A stretch of 13,937 bases of DNA from Bog-950 sp964620645 (GTDB lineage Bacteria; Bacteroidota; Bacteroidia; Chitinophagales; LD1), in contig CAZUHU010000098.1 of NCBI GenBank assembly GCA_964620645.1, positions 1-13,937 on the forward strand, read 5' to 3'. The notes beneath the pieces are model-generated. The model did no database searches. It was not told the origin of the DNA and worked only from the letters and a program-made list of their open reading frames with translations. Of the stretch, positions 5,749 through 12,609 are shown piece by piece. Position 1 is the stretch's first letter, and every line of letters starts with the position of its first letter. The translations under genes were made by a program, and so were the position numbers.

Positions 5749-7968
5749 ATGAAACACGTATTTACAGCGCTGCTGTGTTCCCTGCTTTTTTCGGCTTTTT
5801 CGCAAGGCCCAAAATACAGAGTAATAAGCGTTCCGGTTGAACGCAACAGTATCGAGTTCCGCACCCCGTGGATGGGAGGTTTAAACTCACCCCAGTTTTC
5901 AGAAATAGATTTGAACCACGATGACCTGATGGACCTTTTTGTGTTTGACAGGGTTGGCGATAAGGTGCTCACTTATTTGAAAACCGCAGGCCAGGGCGAT
6001 ACCTCTTATCTTTACGCCCCGCAATATGAAAGCCTGTTCCCGGCCGATTTAAATGCCTGGGCTGTTATACGTGATTATAACTTCGACAGCATCCCCGACA
6101 TATTTACGCATGAAAATACGGGCACACGGGTTTTTAAAGGCAGCCTGGTAAACAACGAACTGCACTTTGATTTAGTAAGCCCCTTGTTATTATATAACGA
6201 TGGCCAATACAACGTAAACATTTGGACCAATATTGACGACATACCTGCCTTTGTGGACGTTAACCGCGATGGCGATTTAGATGTTTTAACCTATGGCATT
6301 TTTGGTTCATCGGTAGAGTATTATGAAAACCAGTTTGCCGAACACCCCGGTGATCCGCACTATGCCTACGATTCACTTAAATATATTGAAAACACCATGT
6401 GCTGGGGGCTGTTTGCACAAAATTCCATAAGCAACAGTATTGTTTTAAACGTTAGCTGTAAAGGAGGCGGAGGAAGCGGCCAGCAAGCCCCGCCTGATGG
6501 GCAACGCCATGCCGGTAATACCATCTACAGCTTTGATGCAGATAATGACCATGATGTAGACTTGCTTAACGGCAACATCGGTTACGATAACCTTGCCTTT
6601 ATACACAACTGCGGCGATAGTTCCTTTGCGCAGGCCTGTTCATGGGATTCCTTATTCCCTTCCTGCGGCACCCCTATATTAATGCCAACCTACCCTGCCG
6701 GTTTTGGTGCAGATCTTAACGGCGATGGACTGGAAGACTTGTTGATTGCCCCCAACGCTAAAGCCGGCGGGCGCGATGTAATGAATGTTATGGCTTATTA
6801 CAATACGGAACAAGCCTGTCAGTTTCAATACGTGAATGATAGCTTTTTAGTACGCCACTTTACTGACTTCGGCACCGATTCGAAGCCTTACTTTTTTGAT
6901 TTTAATGGCGATGGCCTTATGGATATTGTGGTAGGAAATTATGGATATTTCAGGCCGTTTAATACTTATAAGTCAACACTGGCCATTTATCAAAACACAG
7001 GCACCTTAACTACACCACGCTTTGAAATGGTTACTGAAAGTTACAACCACTTCGATAGCCTTAACCTTATTGCGGTACATCCCGGCTTTGGCGATTTGGA
7101 TGGTGACGGCTTTAAGGACTTGCTGCTTGGCGAATCGCAAGGCTTTTTATACTATTTCAGAAATACCGGCGGGCAGTTAGCCAAATTTGGCCCTAATCCT
7201 ACTACTCCTCAATATTTTAACCTGGACATTGGTAACTACAGCGCTCCTTTTATTTATGATATGGATGGTGACTCAGTAAATGACCTTGTAGTGGGCCGCA
7301 AGGATGGCAAGCTAACTTACTTCCACAACTTCGGCACTAAATTCAATGCGCAGTTTCATCCGGATTCTTCTATCAGTTTCTTTGGTGGTATTAATGTTAC
7401 CGTGCCCGGTTTTACAGATGGCTACAGCAGCCCCTTTGTTACCAAAGAAGGGACGAGTACCGTTCTATACATTGGCAGTAACGAGGGGAGAGTTTATAAA
7501 TACGAGGTGAACACTGCAGACCTAACCGCCAACTTCACTTTACTTGATGCAAACGTACTGGGGCAGGATGCGGGTTCTAAAGCAACTATCTCCATTGCTG
7601 ATATTAACCAGGATGGCAAAGCAGAATATCTTATCGGTAATTCGCGCGGGGGTATGATGTTATACTCCGACTCGCTTTGGGACACCAGCACCATACCATT
7701 AGTAAACGTAGATGTTCCAAAGCCCGCTGAAAGGCTACTGCTGTACCCTAACCCTGCACAGGATTATTTTGTGTGTGCGTTAAGCGAAGGCAACTTTAAC
7801 CAACCGGTTACAGAAGTATTTAATGTGCTGGGCGAAAGAGTATTTTTTGAAAGAAACACTGCAAAAAGTAACGTAAGGATAAACACTGCAGATTTTTCAA
7901 GCGGCGTTTATTTTATTCGCATAACGGACGGCAACCGCATATACCCCGGTAAGATTATCGTGCGCTAA
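5749..7968 (+). CDS. Secreted FG-GAP/VCBS-repeat protein with T9SS type A sorting domain
   Basis: The 739-residue protein has a signal peptide (1-19, ending SAFSQ), a long repeat region and a C-terminal T9SS sorting domain. Nine calcium-loop-like DxNxDGxxD motifs occur, starting near residues 54, 109, 170, 263, 322, 384, 449, 504 and 618. Some are degenerate, for example DYNFDSIPD and DINQDGKAE. Such loops with following NTGT/YF segments are typical of FG-GAP/VCBS blades, so an extracellular beta-propeller is expected. Residues about 662-739 (LLLYPNPAQDYF, then VFNVLGERVF, SSGVYFIRI and final KIIVR) form a type A sorting signal, which directs export through the T9SS and attachment or release at the surface. 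A glycine-rich stretch, GGGGSGQQ, lies near 239-246. Ligand unknown. It is 20 bp upstream of the methyltransferase gene and may be cotranscribed with it. Confidence 0.93.
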   Translation: MKHVFTALLCSLLFSAFSQGPKYRVISVPVERNSIEFRTPWMGGLNSPQFSEIDLNHDDLMDLFVFDRVGDKVLTYLKTAGQGDTSYLYAPQYESLFPADLNAWAVIRDYNFDSIPDIFTHENTGTRVFKGSLVNNELHFDLVSPLLLYNDGQYNVNIWTNIDDIPAFVDVNRDGDLDVLTYGIFGSSVEYYENQFAEHPGDPHYAYDSLKYIENTMCWGLFAQNSISNSIVLNVSCKGGGGSGQQAPPDGQRHAGNTIYSFDADNDHDVDLLNGNIGYDNLAFIHNCGDSSFAQACSWDSLFPSCGTPILMPTYPAGFGADLNGDGLEDLLIAPNAKAGGRDVMNVMAYYNTEQACQFQYVNDSFLVRHFTDFGTDSKPYFFDFNGDGLMDIVVGNYGYFRPFNTYKSTLAIYQNTGTLTTPRFEMVTESYNHFDSLNLIAVHPGFGDLDGDGFKDLLLGESQGFLYYFRNTGGQLAKFGPNPTTPQYFNLDIGNYSAPFIYDMDGDSVNDLVVGRKDGKLTYFHNFGTKFNAQFHPDSSISFFGGINVTVPGFTDGYSSPFVTKEGTSTVLYIGSNEGRVYKYEVNTADLTANFTLLDANVLGQDAGSKATISIADINQDGKAEYLIGNSRGGMMLYSDSLWDTSTIPLVNVDVPKPAERLLLYPNPAQDYFVCALSEGNFNQPVTEVFNVLGERVFFERNTAKSNVRINTADFSSGVYFIRITDGNRIYPGKIIVR

Positions 7969-7988
7969 CAGTTTATAAAACATCCTCG

Positions 7989-9188
7989 TTGAAATTCCAC
8001 CGTAACTTAATTAATGCCGTAGTTAAGGGCCTTAACGAAATATTGCTTTTAAATAAGCAGGCCGACACCACTGTTGAGCACATTTTACAAAGCAATAAGG
8101 GCTGGGGCTCGCGAGACAGAGCCTTTATAGCCGATAACATTTACACCATAGTGCGTTATAAGCGTTTGTATGAATACTGCAGCGAAACAACAGTTACTGA
8201 TGTTGATGCCCTGATAAAACTACTTGGAGCTAAGCTTATTTTACAGGGAATAGAGTTACCTGATTGGGAAGAGTTTAAGGCTATTGACGCGGCCAAAGTA
8301 CTCGCAAAAAAAGGGGAAGCTGAAAGTATTACAAAGATAAAGGAGTCCGTACCCGATTGGCTGGATGAACTAGGCAGCAAAGAAATGGGTGCAAGCTGGC
8401 CTGCTGAAATTCACGCTTTAAACCAACCGGCAAAATTCAGCATACGCATTAATACCCTGCGCACCACACGAGCTTCGTTAGTGGCTGTATTTGATAAAGA
8501 AGGAATTGATTATGATGAAATACCGGGCCAGCCTGATGCCTTAATTATATCCGGTAAAAAGAATTTCAGAAACCATTTTACCTATAGCAGCGGCTGGTTC
8601 GAAATTCAGGATGCATCCTCGCAATTAGTGGCCCCCTTTCTGGACGTAAAAGAAGGCATACAGGTGATTGATGCCTGCGCAGGTGGCGGCGGTAAAACAT
8701 TGCACATAGCCGCATTAATGGGCAATAAGGGTAAAATAACAGCGCTGGATATTAATGCGCGCAAGCTGGAAGATTTAAAGCGCCGCGCACAACGGGGCGG
8801 CGTAAGTACATTAAGCGTTAGCGTTGCGGAGCCTGACACAATTGAACTGCTGGCCAATAAGGCTGACCGATTGCTGCTGGATGTGCCCTGTTCCGGCACA
8901 GGAGTTTTAAGACGAAAGCCCGATGCTAAATGGAAATTGACGCCGGAGTTTATTGAGGAAATTAAAAAGGCACAAGCCGGTATATTAGATTCCTACACCA
9001 CCATGCTTAAGCCGGGGGGAATTATGGTGTATTCTACCTGCAGCATTCTACCTACGGAAAATGGTGAGCAAATACGCGCCTTTCTGCAACGGAACAACCA
9101 ATATGAATTGCTGGAAGAAAAGTCAATATCGCCTGCCCAATCGGGCTTCGACGGGTTTTACATGGCTAAGCTGAAAAAGAAAAGCTGA
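7989..9188 (+). CDS. RsmB/NOP-family rRNA cytosine-C5 methyltransferase (TTG start)
   Basis: This SAM-dependent enzyme methylates a cytosine in RNA, probably 16S rRNA. Of 399 residues, the N-terminal ~130 look like the NusB-type RNA-binding domain of RsmB. DACAGGGGKT (228-237) is SAM motif I, where many homologues have DACAAPGGKT. DVPCSGTG (298-305) is motif IV with Cys301, and YSTCS (348-352) is motif VI with the catalytic Cys351. The protein ends DGFYMAKLKKK, the usual family end. The start is TTG at 7989, giving the expected N-terminus KFHRNLINAVVKGL; there is no ATG or GTG between it and the preceding gene's stop. RsmB itself modifies C967 in E. coli. Whether this is the ortholog or another family member cannot be settled from the sequence alone. 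Confidence 0.92.
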   Translation: MKFHRNLINAVVKGLNEILLLNKQADTTVEHILQSNKGWGSRDRAFIADNIYTIVRYKRLYEYCSETTVTDVDALIKLLGAKLILQGIELPDWEEFKAIDAAKVLAKKGEAESITKIKESVPDWLDELGSKEMGASWPAEIHALNQPAKFSIRINTLRTTRASLVAVFDKEGIDYDEIPGQPDALIISGKKNFRNHFTYSSGWFEIQDASSQLVAPFLDVKEGIQVIDACAGGGGKTLHIAALMGNKGKITALDINARKLEDLKRRAQRGGVSTLSVSVAEPDTIELLANKADRLLLDVPCSGTGVLRRKPDAKWKLTPEFIEEIKKAQAGILDSYTTMLKPGGIMVYSTCSILPTENGEQIRAFLQRNNQYELLEEKSISPAQSGFDGFYMAKLKKKS

Positions 9189-9374
9189 TTATTTGCAATC
9201 GTAACCGTTACCCTCAAGGTAATGAAAGGCCTGGCTGTAGCTATCGTCCGAAGCAAAATCCTTCTTGCACAGCTTTTCGGTAGGGGCAGGGTACTTATAG
9301 CATTCTATACACTGCTTGCACCCCTGAACAGAAAGAAAGAAAACAACGGCCGCTAAGGCATAAATAGCTCTCAT
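9189..9374 (-). CDS. Small cysteine-rich lipoprotein, function unknown
   Basis: The 61-residue product has a signal peptide with lipobox VQGC, lipidation expected at Cys19, and four further cysteines at 22, 25, 36 and 60 (CKQCIECYKY, then EKLCKK and GYDCK). Small lipoproteins with this kind of Cys spacing are frequent in Bacteroidota, but I know no function for them. The paired cysteines could form disulfides or bind a metal. Its stop codon directly abuts the stop of the convergent methyltransferase gene with no intergenic base, and it diverges from the PorP/SprF-like gene. The signal peptide and lipobox argue that it is a real gene and not a chance frame. Confidence 0.68.
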   Translation of the reverse strand: MRAIYALAAVVFFLSVQGCKQCIECYKYPAPTEKLCKKDFASDDSYSQAFHYLEGNGYDCK

Positions 9375-9409
9375 ATGCTGGTTAAATTATTTCCGAATAT
9401 AAAAAGCAT

Positions 9410-9442
9410 TTTGTTTTTGGTAGCGTAAGAATTTTATATTTT
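9410..9442 (+). promoter_or_regulatory. Possible promoter of the PorP/SprF-like cluster
   Basis: TTTG (9410-9413) is followed after 21 bases by TATATTTT (9435-9442), one mismatch from TAnnTTTG. Transcription would begin near 9448, about 20 bases before the TTG start. The region is A/T-rich, so chance similarity is possible. Confidence 0.35.
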
Positions 9443-9467
9443 TATTTCAGCAGTAAAATCTACGCCC

Positions 9468-10487
9468 TTGAAGCTTTTTACCCGCATTGCTTTTTTACTA
9501 TTAATAAGCGTGCAAGCCTATGCGCAGGACATACACTTTAGTATGTTTTACGCCAGCCCGCTTAACTTAAATCCGGCACTTTCGGGTGTTAATGACGGCA
9601 CTTACCGTGCTGCCGGCATTTACCGCAACCAATGGCGCAGCATTTCTACCCCGTTTGTTACCTATTCAGGCTCATTTGATATTAAACTGCTGCAAACCAA
9701 ACTAAAGAATGACATTTTTGGCGTAGGCGGTGTTTTTACCGGAGACCGTAGCGGTGATGGAAAACTGACCATGAATAGTGGAATGGTAAGTGCTGCCTTT
9801 CATAAGGGGCTAGATAAAGACCATAGACATTTCTTAGGCCTGGGCGTGGCTCTCGGCTATACTCAAAAAAGCCTTAAATGGCAGCAGCTGGCCTTCCCTA
9901 CTCAATTTAACGGACAGGATTTTGACCTTACACAAAGCAATGGCGAAAACTTCAGCAAGCCCAACATTGGCTACTTTGATATGAGCGCCGGCTTTTTACA
10001 CCAAAGCACTATAAAGGATGTTGTTGGCTTTATGACCGGCTTTACGGTTTATCACCTGGTAGCGCCTAAGGAATCTTTCCTGGGCCAAAAAGTAACCAGG
10101 GCAATGCGCTTTACCGTGCACGAGGGCATCCGTATTAAAGCCTACAAAAATTTTTACATCTGCCCCAACTTTATCTACCAATACCAACTTAAAAACCAGG
10201 AAATAAACTTCGGCAGCTCATTTGAATACCACATGCCGGTGGCCAAGTCTGAACTTATAGCAAGCATTGGCGCATGGGGCCGTGTAACCGGCAAGGATGC
10301 AGCCATTGTTACTGCCGGTATAGAGTATTACAAAGTGCGCGTTATGGCGGCCTATGACATCAATACATCAACCTTGAAGCCCGCTACTGATGGCCGCGGG
10401 GCATTTGAACTGGCAATTATTTATACCGGATTTATTAAGTCAAAAGGCCTGAACTACCCTGTGTTGGTGCCATGCCCAATGATGTAA
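9468..10487 (+). CDS. PorP/SprF-family T9SS outer-membrane protein (TTG start)
   Basis: The 339-residue protein has a signal peptide (1-20, ending VQAYAQ) followed by the family signature DIHFSMFYASPLNLNPALSG (21-40) and YRNQWRSI (52-59). The rest is a glycine- and aromatic-rich beta-strand pattern consistent with an outer-membrane barrel. PorP/SprF proteins are T9SS-associated; SprF in Flavobacterium is needed for surface delivery of the adhesin SprB. Each genome usually carries several copies beside large surface proteins, as here. The start is TTG at 9468; no in-frame ATG precedes the signal sequence and TTG gives an exact signal peptide. The OmpA-family gene begins 14 bp after its stop. 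Confidence 0.92.
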   Translation: MKLFTRIAFLLLISVQAYAQDIHFSMFYASPLNLNPALSGVNDGTYRAAGIYRNQWRSISTPFVTYSGSFDIKLLQTKLKNDIFGVGGVFTGDRSGDGKLTMNSGMVSAAFHKGLDKDHRHFLGLGVALGYTQKSLKWQQLAFPTQFNGQDFDLTQSNGENFSKPNIGYFDMSAGFLHQSTIKDVVGFMTGFTVYHLVAPKESFLGQKVTRAMRFTVHEGIRIKAYKNFYICPNFIYQYQLKNQEINFGSSFEYHMPVAKSELIASIGAWGRVTGKDAAIVTAGIEYYKVRVMAAYDINTSTLKPATDGRGAFELAIIYTGFIKSKGLNYPVLVPCPMM

Positions 10488-10501
10488 TCAGGAAACTGAA
10501 C

Positions 10502-12550
10502 ATGAGAATTTTTACCCGCCCTGCTTTAGTGTTTGTGCTTTTGCTGCTGCTTACAGCCGGCAGTAAAGCTGCTGATGAAAAATACAATAAGAAGAAATAC
10601 ATGAAGGCAGCGGAAGAAGCCTTCAATACCGGCAGTATTTTTTCGGCAACTGACTTATACCTGGAGATACTGAAAAACGACCCTGCAGAAACCTCCGTAC
10701 TTCCTAAGCTGGCGCAATCTTATTTTTTAGCGCGCGATTACGAGAATGCCGCAAAGTATTTTCTGCAGGCTTACGAAGCCGATTCTTCAGGCAATATGGT
10801 TGACCTTTACTATGCTGCGTTAAATACCAAAATGCAGGGCAACTATAAGGATGCTATCGCTATGTTCCAGCGCTTTACCAAAATTTATAAGGATAAAGAA
10901 GATGCGGTAAAAATGAAGAAGTGGGCAAGGCTTGAAATTGATGGCTGCAACTTCGCTATTAAGGAAGCGAAGCCCGATCCCTTTGTAAAGCTTACGCATT
11001 TCGGCAATGAAATAAACTCCAACTACGGAGATATGGCTCCGGCACTGGACGGCGATTCACTGTTTTTTGCCTCTATCCATTCCGATACCGTTTTATGGAT
11101 AAAGCCTGACCGTAGCGACGAAAAGAAGGAAAACGTGTTGATGAAAATGTATGTAAGCCATATGGACGGTGACAATTACAGCCCGGCCATACAGTTTAAA
11201 GCACTAAGCCAGGAAGGCAAACACATTTCTAACCCGGCATTCTCTGAAGATGGCCGCAGATTTTTTTATACCATTTGCGATGGCGGCTTGCTTAAGCCCG
11301 ATTGCCAGATATACATGAGCGAACGCAAGGAAGGCGAATGGCAAAGCGGCAAACCACTGAATGAAGATATAAACCTGAAAGGCGCAAGTAATACGCAGCC
11401 TTACCTGGCTAAAGTTGGCGGTAACGAAGTACTTTACTTTGTTTCCACACGCGACGGAGGCAAAGGTGGTAGTGATATTTGGTACAGCACCATGAAAAAG
11501 AATGGCGAGTTTATGCCATCTAAAAATGCGGGCAGTAAAATAAATACCGACCGTGATGAGGTTACTCCTTTTTTCGACCCTAAGACCAACACCCTGTTTT
11601 TCAGCTCCAACGGCTGGATAAGCATGGGTGGTTCCGATATTTTTAAGTCGCAGGCTGATGCTTCAGGCAGGTACAATACCAACCCCGAAAACATGGGAGC
11701 GCCTTTCAACTCGCCTTGTGATGACAATTACTTCCGCTATGGCAAGAACTCTGAGGATGGCTATTTGGTTTCTAACCGTCCGGGAATATTCTCTGTGCGT
11801 GGTAAAACCTGCTGCTTCGATATTTTCGGTTACAAATACGACCGCCGCATATGGGTAGCAGTAAAAGGCCATGTAATTGATGATGCTACCAAGCAAAACA
11901 TCAGTGGTGCTGCCATCAACCTGTCTTTGCGTAGCGAGAACCTAAAGGAAGGCGATGTAGTGATAAACACCGACTCATCTCGCGGAGATGAGCCCTACTT
12001 CTTCAATCTTAAAACAGAAAAACTTTACAAGGTAGCCGCTACTAAAGAAGGCTACTTCGCTTCTTCTCAAACCTTTAGCACGCAGGGGGTAACCAAAAGC
12101 GATACGCTGGTGGTTGATATATACCTGAAGAAGATGGACAAGGAGAAAGCCTACAGGCTAAACAATATCTACTACGATTTCGATAAATGGGACCTTCGCC
12201 CTGAGTCGAAAGCAACGTTAGATACACTTTACAACATCTTAATGGAGAACCCTACTATCATTATCGAGCTCAGCTCGCATACTGATACCAGGGGTTCTGA
12301 CGAATACAACCTTAACCTTTCGCAAAAACGTGCTGAAAGCTGTGTGAATTACCTGATTAATGAGCGTGGTATACCAAAGGAAAGAATACAGCCTAAAGGC
12401 TATGGAGAAACAAAAACGTTGGACGACTGTTCTAAATATACAGAGTGCCCGATGGACCAAAGCGGAGATTGCCCTTGCCACCAGTTGAACCGCCGCACGG
12501 AGTTCAGAATTATTGGCGAACTGGACGGCAAGTTGATTTATGGAGAATAG
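10502..12550 (+). CDS. PorE-like TPR/PD40-propeller/OmpA-family protein
   Basis: The 682-residue envelope protein has a signal peptide (1-23). Its domains run in order: TPR-like helices (about 30-150); a propeller of about five PD40/WD40-like blades (177-445), with motifs such as NPAFSEDGRRFFYT, STRDGGKGGSDIWYS and SSNGWISMGGSDIFKS; a carboxypeptidase-regulatory-like fold (about 451-545); and an OmpA C-terminal peptidoglycan-binding domain (about 553-672). In the last, SHTDTRGSDEYNLNLSQKRA carries the Asp and Arg that bind diaminopimelate. This is the domain order of PorE, a T9SS component of Porphyromonas gingivalis, although paralogs of the same order exist beside other PorP/SprF genes. A Cys-rich insert (643-659) precedes NRRTEF. 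ATG at 10502 is preferred over the in-frame 10472, because 10472 overlaps the previous gene and puts extra residues before the signal peptide. Confidence 0.92.
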   Translation: MRIFTRPALVFVLLLLLTAGSKAADEKYNKKKYMKAAEEAFNTGSIFSATDLYLEILKNDPAETSVLPKLAQSYFLARDYENAAKYFLQAYEADSSGNMVDLYYAALNTKMQGNYKDAIAMFQRFTKIYKDKEDAVKMKKWARLEIDGCNFAIKEAKPDPFVKLTHFGNEINSNYGDMAPALDGDSLFFASIHSDTVLWIKPDRSDEKKENVLMKMYVSHMDGDNYSPAIQFKALSQEGKHISNPAFSEDGRRFFYTICDGGLLKPDCQIYMSERKEGEWQSGKPLNEDINLKGASNTQPYLAKVGGNEVLYFVSTRDGGKGGSDIWYSTMKKNGEFMPSKNAGSKINTDRDEVTPFFDPKTNTLFFSSNGWISMGGSDIFKSQADASGRYNTNPENMGAPFNSPCDDNYFRYGKNSEDGYLVSNRPGIFSVRGKTCCFDIFGYKYDRRIWVAVKGHVIDDATKQNISGAAINLSLRSENLKEGDVVINTDSSRGDEPYFFNLKTEKLYKVAATKEGYFASSQTFSTQGVTKSDTLVVDIYLKKMDKEKAYRLNNIYYDFDKWDLRPESKATLDTLYNILMENPTIIIELSSHTDTRGSDEYNLNLSQKRAESCVNYLINERGIPKERIQPKGYGETKTLDDCSKYTECPMDQSGDCPCHQLNRRTEFRIIGELDGKLIYGE

Positions 12551-12569
12551 CCGGATGTAAAAACACCGG
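12551..12569 (+). terminator. Weak hairpin after the OmpA-family gene
   Basis: CCGG-A-TGT and ACA-CCGG arms pair around AAAA with one bulged A, followed by TTTATT. It begins right after the stop codon. The stem is short and the T tract broken, so it may only partly terminate or may stabilise the transcript 3' end ahead of the next gene. Confidence 0.35.
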
Positions 12570-12609
12570 TTTATTGATAGATATATTTTATTCATTATAA
12601 ATAAATAAA

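Noticed and set aside
10472..10501. Upstream ATG (10472) as start of the OmpA-family gene
   Set aside because: It overlaps the end of the PorP/SprF-like gene and adds ten polar residues before a normal signal peptide; 10502 is better.
11974..11992. Perfect 8-bp-arm inverted repeat CTCATCTC-GCG-GAGATGAG inside the OmpA-family gene
   Set aside because: About one such hairpin is expected by chance in a window of this size. It lies in coding sequence, has no T tract, and there is no other sign of function.
12239..12595. Minus-strand open frame of 118 codons opposite the OmpA domain
   Set aside because: It is antisense to a conserved OmpA C-terminal domain, with no family features and no promoter or terminator of its own.
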